Source of the DNA: Pantoea phytobeneficialis
Lineage (GTDB): Bacteria; Pseudomonadota; Gammaproteobacteria; Enterobacterales; Enterobacteriaceae
DNA: 64,000 bases
Direction: 5' to 3'
Assembly: GCF_009728735.1 (NCBI RefSeq)
Contig: NZ_CP024636.1
Span: 1,160,805 to 1,224,804 of the forward strand
Below the pieces are notes generated by a model. The model did no database searches, had not been told where the DNA came from, and saw nothing but the letters and a program-made list of their open reading frames with translations. The translations under genes were made by a program, and so were the position numbers. Position 1 is the first letter of the stretch, and each line of letters starts with the position of its first letter. Positions 15,801 to 24,664 of this stretch are shown here, one piece after another.

Positions 15801-16274
15801 TTATTCTTCGCTATGATTGACGATCAAATCATAAAGCTCCTCCTTAGTTTGCGAATTGATAAGTTTATCCACAGTGTCATCGTCACCGAGGGCGATCGAT
15901 ATTTTAGCCAGTACCCGGATATGACCTGCACCGCTGTCAGCATCTTTGACAGCAAAAAGAATAACCAATTTGACGTCGGAACTGTCCATCGTTTCCCAGT
16001 CGACAGGGGAGCTGAGTTTGGCAACCGCAATACGGGTTTCTTTCACCCAGGATGATTTCCCATGCGGGATCGCGATCTGGTTTTCAAATCCAGTGGAACC
16101 CAATTCCTCGCGCGCCAGTACATCATGGATAAAACCGGCCTTATTGGTGATTACCTGCTCGGAGTAAAGGCAATCTGTCATTTTCTCAATAACTTCGAGT
16201 TTGTCTTTAGCAACCAAATCGGTCAGCACACAGGAACGGCTTAACAAATCTGCGACCACAATTTTATCGAGCAT
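15801..16274 (-). CDS. PTS EIIA component, fructose/mannitol family
   Basis: Cytoplasmic phosphocarrier of 157 residues of the PTS EIIA-2 type. His71 in the motif ENQIAIPHGKSS is the phosphorylation site. The rest shows the family pattern (LAREELGSTGF, VKLVILFAVKDADSGAGHI). The ATG at 16274, seven bases after GGAG, overlaps the end of the PRD regulator by 11 bases, so the two are coupled. A GTG at 16277 is the alternative start. It phosphorylates the EIIBC protein encoded 22 bases downstream and may also phosphorylate the PRD regulator. Confidence 0.92.
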   Translation of the reverse strand: MLDKIVVADLLSRSCVLTDLVAKDKLEVIEKMTDCLYSEQVITNKAGFIHDVLAREELGSTGFENQIAIPHGKSSWVKETRIAVAKLSSPVDWETMDSSDVKLVILFAVKDADSGAGHIRVLAKISIALGDDDTVDKLINSQTKEELYDLIVNHSEE

Positions 16275-17781
16275 CACATTTCTCCTTACGGGTTATATCG
16301 GTTCCCAGGCATTCAACAACGCGAGCAATATCATTTCTGGAAAAGAGCGCCGAAACATAGGCGACAGGCAATTCAATATCGTCTAAGCGAATGGTGGAAA
16401 TAATCAGATCGCAGTGCTGGCTTTGCAGTGTCTGTTTGAGACGGGCGCCAGGGACAATGTCGATAATCTCCCATTCGGGAAAGGCACGATTAATACGGCT
16501 GGATAACAGTTGTGAAGTGCCGATACCACTGGAGCAGACCAGAATGACCCGTTTTTTTGCTTTGGTTTTTTCCAGCGCGTTCTGAATATAGATAGTCAGC
16601 CAGGCAATTTCGTCGTCAGAAGGCAGAGCAAGATGCTGCTCCTGATGGATCGCGAATGCGGTTTGTTTCACCGCCGTAAATACCTGATTAAATTCGTTAC
16701 GGATCTCTTCCAGCAACGGATTATGGATAACAATCCCGTAAACCAGACGGTTCAACATCGGTTTTATATGGGAAGCCAGCGCTTTTTTTAATCCACTATC
16801 ACGGGAAAAATCGATATCCAGTGAGGCGGAGAGTCGGTTAACCAGCAAACCGGCATATTCCATCGCGGTGCAATCATGAGGGTTATTCTCAGTTTCTGTC
16901 ACGGTGACAGGGTGCATGCCAGATGAAATAATATATTGGTAAATATAATTGACTTCGATAGCCGGAAAACGGGTTTGGTATTCATTTTCCAGCCAGAGGA
17001 TAGCATTTTCGGCAATGCGCCATTCCCGGTTATCGTAACGAATAAAAACCGTTTGTTCCGCCATATTTCTGCCGGGATGTAAGTTGCGGCGCAGCGTGAC
17101 CAGCAGATGAGAAAATAAGTTCGTGTAATAAGGCTCACTGATTGAACCTTGCAACTCTTCCTCAATGAGGGCAATCAGGTTCATACAGTTGGCAACATTT
17201 TCCTGACCAAACTCAGTAATAAGTTGCACCCTGGAAAAACGGTCGATGCGGCTGTCGGTCATCTGATAATTGCTCAGCACGCTATGGGTAATAATCTCTT
17301 TCAGTGCCATTCTGATGTTATAATCGGTTCCGGAAATAAAAGTTCCTGAATGGTCTTTTCTGATCGCAAGGGAAAATTTTTCGATCCAGATTTCAATCTT
17401 TTTCAAATCTTCAACGATAGATGAGCGACTGATAAAATATTTTTCCGCCAGTGCACTGATGGATAAAGGATCGGGCGAATCTGAGAGTAAATCGGTGGTC
17501 ATACTGATCAGCCGCTTACTTTTCAGAATGCCGAGCATGGCATCATCGTTAGTATCATGTGGTACGGAAAGGGTACTACTGACATCTAATTTCAATCCCA
17601 GTCCCGGTTTGCTGATAACTTTATTGTTTCCCAGGTAATACAAGTTAATCACTTCCACATCACGACGGATGGTACTGATAGAAATATTGAGCTGTTGCGC
17701 CACCTGAGTCATCGGCAACCAGCTATTCTCCAGTGCCAGTAAGTTAACTAACTCTATTTGTCTTTTGTTGAGCACTGTCAT
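16264..17781 (-). CDS. PRD-containing transcriptional regulator (LicR/MtlR type) with EIIB-like domain
   Basis: First gene of the PTS operon, 505 residues. Order: N-terminal helix-turn-helix (about 3-60, LVNLLALENSWLPMTQVAQQ), PTS-regulation domains rich in conserved histidines in the middle (about 180-390), and a C-terminal EIIB-like domain with Cys near 413 (VILVCSSGIGTSQLL). In LicR and MtlR an EIIA-like domain follows; here it is missing and a separate EIIA gene begins at exactly this place. Such activators are switched by phosphorylation from the PTS, so it probably activates this operon when the sugar is present. ATG 17781 with AGAGGA was chosen; the upstream frame is not coding. Confidence 0.88.
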   Translation of the reverse strand: MTVLNKRQIELVNLLALENSWLPMTQVAQQLNISISTIRRDVEVINLYYLGNNKVISKPGLGLKLDVSSTLSVPHDTNDDAMLGILKSKRLISMTTDLLSDSPDPLSISALAEKYFISRSSIVEDLKKIEIWIEKFSLAIRKDHSGTFISGTDYNIRMALKEIITHSVLSNYQMTDSRIDRFSRVQLITEFGQENVANCMNLIALIEEELQGSISEPYYTNLFSHLLVTLRRNLHPGRNMAEQTVFIRYDNREWRIAENAILWLENEYQTRFPAIEVNYIYQYIISSGMHPVTVTETENNPHDCTAMEYAGLLVNRLSASLDIDFSRDSGLKKALASHIKPMLNRLVYGIVIHNPLLEEIRNEFNQVFTAVKQTAFAIHQEQHLALPSDDEIAWLTIYIQNALEKTKAKKRVILVCSSGIGTSQLLSSRINRAFPEWEIIDIVPGARLKQTLQSQHCDLIISTIRLDDIELPVAYVSALFSRNDIARVVECLGTDITRKEKCDAR

Positions 17782-18108
17782 TGTTATCCTCTGCGCAGAA
17801 TTTATGTCGGTGCTGGCTCTGTGGTTGTTATAGCCAGAAATCAGGAGGGGAGAAATACCAAAACATGAACGGAATATGTTCAAAATGATGAACACAGTTA
17901 AATCAGAATAATAATGTCAGGGCATTGCCGGGTAGACGCTAATGGATGATGGCGAATTTATTGCCAGTGAGATCACAGAAATATTTCGACAAGGAATTAG
18001 AATTGGGAGTTACTTCACAGAATATAATTCCGTAACGGCACGATTTATCGCGCGGGTTTTTGACAACCAAAAAATGCGCGATAAATCGCGCCGCTACGGA
18101 AAGGAGGA
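17782..18108. other. Promoter region of the PTS operon plus repeat copy B
   Basis: No gene is seen. The right-hand part contains the repeat at 18030-18099. The left part is AT-rich and presumably holds the promoter and PRD-regulator site of the minus-strand PTS operon; no operator can be assigned by eye. Confidence 0.45.
18030..18099. repeat. Dispersed intergenic inverted repeat, copy B
   Basis: CCGTAACGGCACGATTTATC and GATAAATCGCGCCGCTACGG form long inverted arms around a T- and A-rich centre. It lies 10 bases beyond the stop of the minus-strand lipoprotein gene, so it could serve as its terminator. Confidence 0.9.
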
Positions 18109-18456
18109 CTAGCTGCTGGCGTTTTGCCCCTCCAGGCTGATAAACAGATTTTCCGGCACGCTGAAAATCACCTCCAGCGCATCGCCGCGGTGAAGCGGGG
18201 AAGAGACGAGTGGGTATGGATGCTCGTTGAGTTTCAGGCTGCTCTGAGCGTCATGTTCTCGCCACGATCCGACACCTTTCAGTGCCAGGCCATCTTTACC
18301 CGGTGTCGCGAAGATGCGCAGGGTTTCAACATTATTATCCTTGAATACAGAACTCTTAATTACGTTAGGTACTATCATCTCCGTGATTTTTTTATTATTA
18401 CAACCAATAAGAATCAAACAGCACAGCAACGCACCCAACACCGGCCAGTTGTTCAT
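18109..18456 (-). CDS. Putative lipoprotein of unknown function
   Basis: A 115-residue protein with a lipoprotein signal: MNNWPVLGALLCCLILIGCN, lipobox LIGC, cleavage expected before Cys19, and Asn at +2, so outer-membrane sorting is possible. The mature part is beta-rich and charged (VETLRIFATPGKDGLALKGV). It has no motif I recognise. ATG 18456 was chosen over 18474 because it follows AAGGA and begins the signal sequence. The gene stands alone. Confidence 0.65.
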   Translation of the reverse strand: MNNWPVLGALLCCLILIGCNNKKITEMIVPNVIKSSVFKDNNVETLRIFATPGKDGLALKGVGSWREHDAQSSLKLNEHPYPLVSSPLHRGDALEVIFSVPENLFISLEGQNASS

Positions 18457-18947
18457 TTTCCTTGCCCTTATCAATTAACTACCGGGTCAAATATGCATCA
18501 CGAATTCAGCTTAAATACTGATTGCCCGCAATCTTTATGGCGGGAGTTAACTTTTTCAACTTTCGTTAAGGTTTCGTTTAATGTCTTCTGCGCGATGGAT
18601 CCAGGCTGGATGGAATATTAAAGATCAACAATCCTGTGACAGGAAAGGCGATTTCCTCATCAAAATAAAACAATAAAATAAATATAAATTATTGTTTTTT
18701 AATATTTTATTTTGTTTTGGCGTTAGAGGTTAAAAATGGTTATAAAATCTGAAAATCTCTAAATATTGTCGGATTAGAATTTTCTTATCGTGATAATAAT
18801 TTACCTTTGTGACTAGCTTTGGGTGAATTACCTGCGGATTTAAAACTGAGAAAAACATGATATTGGTCATCGCGATGGCTGGAGATTTTATTAAAGTGTG
18901 ATTTTTATTTTGGTCATAATTTATTGATTCAGTCCCACGGGGTAATT
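18457..18947. other. AT-rich intergenic region before the P-type ATPase gene
   Basis: No gene is supported here. At 18661-18714 nested AT-only inverted repeats occur: CAAAATAAAA with TTTTATTTTG, and AAAACAATAA (18667-18676) with TTATTGTTTT (18689-18698). These could be a cruciform, an H-NS-type AT tract or protein sites. The ATPase promoter must lie to the right of them. Confidence 0.45.
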
Positions 18948-21680
18948 ATGAATGTCATTCCTTTTACCATGAGGCGAACGGATTCCGCCGAGCGTCCCTG
19001 GTATCAACAAGACAGCGCAGCCGCGTTCTCTGCATTTAACAGTTGTCCACAAGGATTAAGCGGTGAAGAGGCGCAGCAGCGACTGCATACTCAGGGTCCA
19101 AATATTCTGCCGCAGAAGCGCGAGAAATCGGTGTTGATGCGTTTTATCGCCCATTTCAAAGATGTGCTGATTTATATTCTGCTGGCGGCGGCGCTAGTTA
19201 CGGCCATGATGGGCCACTGGGTCGATACCTTTGTCATTCTCGGCGTTGCTGTCATCAACGCACTGATTGGATTTATCCAGGAAAGTAACGCCGAGAAGTC
19301 ATTGAAAAGCATTCAAAATATGCTGTCGAGCGATGCCATTGTGCTGCGTGAAGGATTACAGGCTACCGTTGCCACGCAGAATATCGTGCCGGGTGACGTG
19401 GTCATGCTACGGCCTGGCGACAAAATCCCGGCCGATTTGCGCCTGTTTGAAGTCCATAATTTGCGGGTTGAAGAGGCGATTTTGACCGGTGAATCCACCG
19501 TGGTGTCAAAAAGCACCGCGGCGCTGGAAGGTGAGAAATCCCTGGGTGACCGGCTCAATCTGGCGTATTCGGGCACTACGGTAAGTTCTGGAACGGCGAT
19601 GGGTGTTGTGATCGCCACCGGTGGCGATACCGAGTTAGGCCATATCAATGCGATGATCTCCTCAATTGAGGAAGCCAAAACACCGCTGCTGGTGCAAATC
19701 GATAAATTGGGTAAAGCGATTTTTGCCATCATCCTGTTGATGATGGTGGCGCTGTTTGTTTTTGGTTTTTTGCTGCGCGACATTCCTCTGGGGGAACTGC
19801 TGCTGTCGGTAATCAGCCTCGCGGTGTCAGCGGTGCCGGAAGGGTTGCCGGCCATTATCTCCATCATTTTGTCGCTGGGTGTGCAATCAATGGCGCGCAA
19901 TCAGGCGATTATTCGCAAGTTGCCGACGGTGGAAACACTGGGTGCGATGTCCGTTATTTGTTCAGACAAAACCGGCACTCTGACCATGAATGAGATGACG
20001 GTGAAAGCGGTGGTACTGGCGGACAGCCAGTGGCGTATCAGCGGCAACAGCTATGAACCACAAGGTGAGTTTCATCCTGTTATCAGCGCCAGTGGTCATG
20101 CTGCGGGAGAAGATAGCGTGTTGCAGGCCTTTCTCGGGGCTGTTGATCGCTGCAATGAAAGCCAACTGCGCCAGGACGAACAGGGCCACTGGGGCATCAT
20201 TGGTGGCCCCACCGAGGGTGCGCTGAAGGTGCTGGCCGCGAAAGCGGGCGTGAAGTCTGATGCGATTGAAGTGGTTAGCAAGCTGCCGTTTGATTCTCTC
20301 TACAAATATCAGGCGGTGAGTGCGGTGATGGATGGGAAACCTTGCATCCTGCTGACCGGTGCGCCGGATGTGTTGCTGGCGCTGTGCCAGCAGCAGCAGG
20401 GGGAGCAGGGCGTTACGGCGATCGATCGGGATTACTGGGAGAACGCCATCTCGACGTACGCCAGCGAGGGGTTACGTACCGTGGCGGCGGCCTGGCGCTG
20501 GTTGCCGACCGTGAAGCATCGACTCGACCATGAGGATTTGCGCGAGGGTATGACGTTGCTGGGGTTGGCATGCATGATGGACCCGCCACGCCCGGAAGCG
20601 ATTACCGCTATCCGCGACTGCCAGCAGGCGGGTATCCGCGTGAAGATGATCACCGGCGATCATCAGGAAACGGCGATGGCGATTGGGCAGATGCTGGGTA
20701 TTGGCAACAGCACCGCTGCGGTGACGGGTTATCAACTGGAACATATGGATGATGCCGCATTGGCGCAGGCAGCACAGGAATACGACATCTTCGCTCGTAC
20801 CAGCCCGGAGCATAAGTTACGGCTGGTGAAAGCGCTGGCAGCGAGCGGGGAAATTGTCGGTATGACCGGCGATGGCGTCAATGATGCCCCGGCGCTGAAG
20901 CAGGCCAATGTCGGTATTGCTATGGGGATCAAAGGGACAGAAGTGACCAAAGAGTCAGCTGATATGATCCTCGCCGATGACAACTTCGCCACCATCGCGG
21001 CAGCGGTGAAGGAGGGACGTCGGGTGTATGACAATCTGAAGAAAACCATCCTGTTTGTGATGCCAACCTGCTTTGCTCAGGGGTTGCTGATCATCATCGC
21101 TATCTTAATGGGTAACCTGTTGCCACTGACGCCGGTACAGATTCTGTGGATGAATATGGCGACCTCTGCCACGCTCTCGTTTGGTCTGGCGTTTGAGCCT
21201 GCGGAACAGAACATCATGCGGCGGCCACCACGCAATGTGCGCAGCAATGTGATGGATGGATTTGCCATCTGGCGTGTGCTGTTTGTGGGGCTGCTGATCT
21301 CAGTCAGTGCTTTTATGCTGGAAGCCTGGTTGCAACCGCGTGGTTACAGCCCGGAGTTTATTCGCACCGTATTGTTGCAGATGCTGGTGACCGCGCAGTG
21401 GGTGTATATGCTTAATTGCCGCAACAGCGAGGGCTTCTCACTGGATGCTGGTTTGCTGAAGAACCGGGGAATCTGGCTGGTGACGCTGGTGTTGATCCTG
21501 CTCCAGGCGCTGATCATCTATGTTCCGCTGATGAATACCCTGTTTGGCACCCAGCCGTTACCGCTGAAATACTGGTTTATCGCGTTGGCGGTCAGTGCCG
21601 GGATCTTTGTGCTGGTGGAAATTGAAAAACGCCTGACGCGCGGCTGGCGCACATCAGGCGACAAGGTGATGGCGAGTTAA
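18948..21680 (+). CDS. P-type cation-transporting ATPase (type II, Ca2+/H+-ATPase-like)
   Basis: Inner-membrane ion pump of 910 residues that couples ATP hydrolysis to cation transport through a phospho-aspartate. Landmarks: actuator motif LTGEST near residue 181, the PEGLP motif in helix 4, phosphorylated Asp340 in SDKTGTLTMNEM, hinge motif MTGDGVNDAPALKQANVGIA near 640, and four to six C-terminal helices. The PEGLP motif and length place it with type II pumps (calcium, or sodium/proton) rather than heavy-metal P1B pumps; no N-terminal metal-binding CxxC domain is present. ATG 18948 follows GGGG. It is monocistronic, ended by a hairpin at 21690. Ion specificity is not provable here. Confidence 0.88.
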   Translation: MNVIPFTMRRTDSAERPWYQQDSAAAFSAFNSCPQGLSGEEAQQRLHTQGPNILPQKREKSVLMRFIAHFKDVLIYILLAAALVTAMMGHWVDTFVILGVAVINALIGFIQESNAEKSLKSIQNMLSSDAIVLREGLQATVATQNIVPGDVVMLRPGDKIPADLRLFEVHNLRVEEAILTGESTVVSKSTAALEGEKSLGDRLNLAYSGTTVSSGTAMGVVIATGGDTELGHINAMISSIEEAKTPLLVQIDKLGKAIFAIILLMMVALFVFGFLLRDIPLGELLLSVISLAVSAVPEGLPAIISIILSLGVQSMARNQAIIRKLPTVETLGAMSVICSDKTGTLTMNEMTVKAVVLADSQWRISGNSYEPQGEFHPVISASGHAAGEDSVLQAFLGAVDRCNESQLRQDEQGHWGIIGGPTEGALKVLAAKAGVKSDAIEVVSKLPFDSLYKYQAVSAVMDGKPCILLTGAPDVLLALCQQQQGEQGVTAIDRDYWENAISTYASEGLRTVAAAWRWLPTVKHRLDHEDLREGMTLLGLACMMDPPRPEAITAIRDCQQAGIRVKMITGDHQETAMAIGQMLGIGNSTAAVTGYQLEHMDDAALAQAAQEYDIFARTSPEHKLRLVKALAASGEIVGMTGDGVNDAPALKQANVGIAMGIKGTEVTKESADMILADDNFATIAAAVKEGRRVYDNLKKTILFVMPTCFAQGLLIIIAILMGNLLPLTPVQILWMNMATSATLSFGLAFEPAEQNIMRRPPRNVRSNVMDGFAIWRVLFVGLLISVSAFMLEAWLQPRGYSPEFIRTVLLQMLVTAQWVYMLNCRNSEGFSLDAGLLKNRGIWLVTLVLILLQALIIYVPLMNTLFGTQPLPLKYWFIALAVSAGIFVLVEIEKRLTRGWRTSGDKVMAS

Positions 21681-21689
21681 CGTTTAAGT

Positions 21690-21709
21690 CGGGTGCCAGA
21701 CGGCACCCG
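21690..21709. terminator. Bidirectional stem-loop between the ATPase and AI-2E genes
   Basis: CGGGTGCC and GGCACCCG form an eight-base GC-rich stem with an AGAC loop, between two convergent genes. There is no long T-run, so the strength is uncertain. Confidence 0.55.
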
Positions 21710-21712
21710 CTA

Positions 21713-22816
21713 TCAGTCGCGCTGCTTCCCTTCCTCAATAAACTCTTCATCAATCTCTTCCACGTTGTCACGGTTATCACGTCCGGAAAGCAGGTTCCAG
21801 CAGGCGATAAACAGCGCGGCAATTAACGGACCGATGACAAAGCCGTTGATACCGTAAACTTCCATGCCACCCAGCGTGGCAATCAGAATCAGATAGTCCG
21901 GCATTTTGGTGTCTTTACCCACCAGCAGCGGGCGCAGAATATTGTCCACCAGACCGACCACCACCACAAAGAAGCTAACAAGGAACAAGCCTTTCCACAG
22001 CGCGCCGGTAGCGAAGAAGAAAATGGCGGCGGGCACCCAAATGATCGCCGAACCAATCGCCGGAATGAGCGAGAGAAACGCCATTAACGCGCCCCACAGC
22101 AGGCTGCCATCGATATCGGTGATCCAGAATGCCAATCCACCCAATACCCCTTGTACCACGGCGACCACCACGGTGCCTTTCACCGTCGCGCGAGACACCG
22201 CCGCAAACTTCAACAGCAGATGGTGTTTGACATAGGTGGAGAGTGGCAGCGCCTCTAAAATCAGGCTTACCAGCCAGGCACCATCTTTCAGCAGGAAGAA
22301 CAGCAGATACAACATCACACCAAAACCTACAGTAAAGGTGAAGGTGCCTTTACCGATGATGAACACGCTGCCCGCCATATACTGGCCGCCCTTCAGGGCA
22401 AAGCCGGAGAGTTTTTCCTGGATTTGCGTGGCGTTGTTCAGATGATGTTCAGACAGATAATTACGTGCCCACGCTGGCAAATGTTGGAACAGGTCGGCAA
22501 AGACCGTCGGAAACTGCGATGAGTTGTTTTGCAGTTTGGTGTAGACGGTATTGAGCTCCACCACCAGCGATGAGGTGACGATAGCCAGCGGTGTGAAGAC
22601 GATCAGGCAGATGATCAGCAATGTCACCAGCGAGGCCAGGCCGTTACGATCCCCCATTTTTTGCCGTAACACGGATTTCAGTGGATGGAAAATCACCGCC
22701 AGAATCGCTGCCCATAAAATGGCGGAGAAGTAAGGGGTGAGCACGTCAAAAAACGCCACCGTGACAATCGCCAGGATGACGATGAAAAAGCCGATATTCA
22801 AACCTTTAACTTGCAT
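21713..22816 (-). CDS. AI-2E family transporter / permease
   Basis: Multi-spanning inner-membrane protein of 367 residues of the AI-2E (PerM/YdgG/YdiK) family. Several long hydrophobic helices, the central GTVVVAVVQGVLGGLAFWI region and a C-terminal GGMEVYGINGFVIGPLIAAL segment are typical. Members export autoinducer-2 or exchange ions; the specific role here is unknown. The tail is acidic (NVEEIDEEFIEEGKQRD). ATG 22816 is preferred to the TTG at 22819. It is monocistronic and convergent with the ATPase gene. Confidence 0.85.
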   Translation of the reverse strand: MQVKGLNIGFFIVILAIVTVAFFDVLTPYFSAILWAAILAVIFHPLKSVLRQKMGDRNGLASLVTLLIICLIVFTPLAIVTSSLVVELNTVYTKLQNNSSQFPTVFADLFQHLPAWARNYLSEHHLNNATQIQEKLSGFALKGGQYMAGSVFIIGKGTFTFTVGFGVMLYLLFFLLKDGAWLVSLILEALPLSTYVKHHLLLKFAAVSRATVKGTVVVAVVQGVLGGLAFWITDIDGSLLWGALMAFLSLIPAIGSAIIWVPAAIFFFATGALWKGLFLVSFFVVVVGLVDNILRPLLVGKDTKMPDYLILIATLGGMEVYGINGFVIGPLIAALFIACWNLLSGRDNRDNVEEIDEEFIEEGKQRD

Positions 22817-23018
22817 CAATACGTCTCTTTAAAAAGGGGAACGCATGAACTATAGAAGGTCTGGTGATGAGCGTCACATATTCGGCAGGACAGCTGCGTG
22901 ATTTATCGCGTGATGTGGAATCTGTTGATGTCCTGATTTGTCCCTGTAGTGTCTGCCTGCGATCTGGTCATAAACGATTGCAGCGGCGATGATGGATTTT
23001 TTCGTACAGGAGAACACC

Positions 23019-23249
23019 ATGCTGGAACTTCGTCCTAACTGTGAATGCTGCGATAAAGATTTGCCGCCGGAGTCAAGAGAAGCGCATATCTGCTCGTTTG
23101 AGTGCACCTTCTGCATTGATTGCGTCACCGGGGCGCTCGATGGACATTGCCCGAACTGTGGTGGAGAGCTGGTACGCCGCCCGATACGACCCGCAGCTAA
23201 GTTACTGCGTTATCCGGCATCGACGACACGCCATCTGGCAACAAGGTAA
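23019..23249 (+). CDS. DUF1272 small zinc-binding protein
   Basis: A 76-residue protein that matches the DUF1272 pattern: LELRPNCECCDKDLPPES, then SFECTFCIDCV and CPNCGGELVRRP. Eight or nine cysteines form two likely zinc knuckles. These proteins are cytosolic with no assigned function. ATG 23019 follows an AGGAGAACACC ribosome site; an ATG at 22989 in frame has none. No partner genes are adjacent. Confidence 0.85.
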   Translation: MLELRPNCECCDKDLPPESREAHICSFECTFCIDCVTGALDGHCPNCGGELVRRPIRPAAKLLRYPASTTRHLATR

Positions 23250-24067
23250 ATACCAATGATGAGGTATTCAACAGGTAATTATCCGTTCCGGTATACAGAA
23301 GTAAAAACAAAAGAAGTCTCCGCTCGCATTTCCCGGGCAGAATAATCTGATCGCATGAGTTATTTCTAATAACGCTAATATTGAATTATGTATTAATCAC
23401 GGTTTGGTATTAATTGGTTTTTTGTGGGACCTTACGGCTTTCGCCAGATGAAAATTATCCATGAAAGCTGTGTTTCGTTAAGAAATGCTGATAGTCAAGA
23501 GAGTGGTTTTTCTTTACCTGTTTGATTTTGATTGTTTTTTTATGCGGAATGACCTGAGGTGTCTGATAATGTCTTGATAGCAAGAAATATCTTGTTGGCT
23601 ACTCTGGTCAGAGCACAGACCTTATTTAAAAGAATTTTATTCTGTGCAGAGGATTATTTACCTCAGCATCTAACTCCTTACGTATTTTTCTGAAAAAAAG
23701 TCATTTTTAAAAGAATTTTTCATTTTGAAATGGTATTGTTTACCGGCAATGCTAGTGATGTGGCGTTGTGTGCTTCAGTTTTACCCTCGCTTTTGTAGGG
23801 TTACCCCTCTTTATGCAATAAATGGAAATTGATTCCTCCCGATCTTCGCGATCGGGTTTTTTTCATTGATTACTCTCCCCGTAGAATGCTGCATTTTCGG
23901 TCCATTTAATGTCACGCCTGACACAAACGTTAAGAAAGCGATAATTCGAGGTAATATATTGTAAGTCGGTAGTTTTTTAGGAGTTTTGGAAATGCGCTTT
24001 AGCCTCCATATCATTAATAGTATCGCTTAACGGCGCTATCACTGCCGTTATCCCTGGAGGTAACACC
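23250..24067. other. 818-base region without a protein gene; contains an orphan terminator
   Basis: No reading frame here has a plausible start and ribosome site. The stretch is AT-rich, and a strong terminator at 23838-23863 on the plus strand has no gene upstream, so a small RNA may end there. The promoter of the RcnB-like gene should lie at 23900-24060. Confidence 0.5.
23838..23863 (+). terminator. Strong rho-independent terminator with no gene upstream
   Basis: CCCGATC and GATCGGG form a seven-base stem with loop TTCGC, followed directly by seven T residues. The nearest upstream plus-strand gene ends 590 bases earlier, so it may mark the 3' end of an unannotated sRNA. Confidence 0.75.
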
Positions 24068-24556
24068 ATGAAAAAAACAACATTGACTTTAGTCGCTTCG
24101 CTTATTGCATGCAGCACATTGATTTCCAGCGTTTCCTGGGCTGACGGCCCCGGTGACCAGCGCTGGCAGCAACACGGTGGTAATCAACATCAGGACCACG
24201 GTAATGGTCCGGATCGTGGTGGTAATCGTGGCCCTGACCACGGCAACAACCGTGGCCCTGATCGCGGCGCAGATCGTGGTCCTGGCCGTGGCAATGATCA
24301 TTATGCTGGACGTCCGATGCCGCAAGGCCATCACGGTGGTGATCGCTTCGCCTGGAACGGCCATGATTTCCGTCGTGGTTACCCGGCGCCGCCGGAATTC
24401 CGTGGCCCGCATTATCGTGTCGATGACTGGCGTGGACACGGCCTGTATGCACCGCCACGCGGTGAATATTGGTCGTATATCGACGGTAACTACGTCCTTG
24501 TAGCCGCAGCCACCGGTATCATCACCGCGATTCTGCTGAATAACGCCTTCAACTAA
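24068..24556 (+). CDS. RcnB-like periplasmic protein
   Basis: A 162-residue exported protein with a signal peptide ending SSVSWADGPG. The middle (about 28-95) is a low-complexity Gly/Arg/Asp/His/Asn region with tandem NRGPDHG/DRGPGRG units, likely disordered and able to bind metal. The C-terminal part (about 95-162) fits the RcnB family (FRRGYPAPPEFRGPHYRVDD, EYWSYIDGNYVLVAAATGII) with a final hydrophobic segment. E. coli RcnB modulates nickel/cobalt homeostasis in the periplasm; whether this one does is inference. GGAGG lies shortly before the ATG. It is monocistronic with a terminator at 24564. Confidence 0.82.
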   Translation: MKKTTLTLVASLIACSTLISSVSWADGPGDQRWQQHGGNQHQDHGNGPDRGGNRGPDHGNNRGPDRGADRGPGRGNDHYAGRPMPQGHHGGDRFAWNGHDFRRGYPAPPEFRGPHYRVDDWRGHGLYAPPRGEYWSYIDGNYVLVAAATGIITAILLNNAFN

Positions 24557-24563
24557 TCCTGCC

Positions 24564-24587
24564 GACGGATGGCCATTGCCATCCGTC
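24564..24587 (+). terminator. Rho-independent terminator after the RcnB-like gene
   Basis: GACGGATGGC and GCCATCCGTC form a perfect ten-base stem with loop CATT, followed by TTTTC, eight bases after the stop codon. Confidence 0.85.
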
Positions 24588-24664
24588 TTTTCGCTGTTTT
24601 CTCCTCCCCGCCAGGTTATCCTCTATAGCGATCTGTTTTCCTTTCAATGCGCTAAGGAGTCATG

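Noticed and set aside
21713..22816. Naming the AI-2E family protein ydiK or tqsA
   Set aside because: Family membership is clear, but similarity to either E. coli protein as remembered is too low to transfer a symbol.
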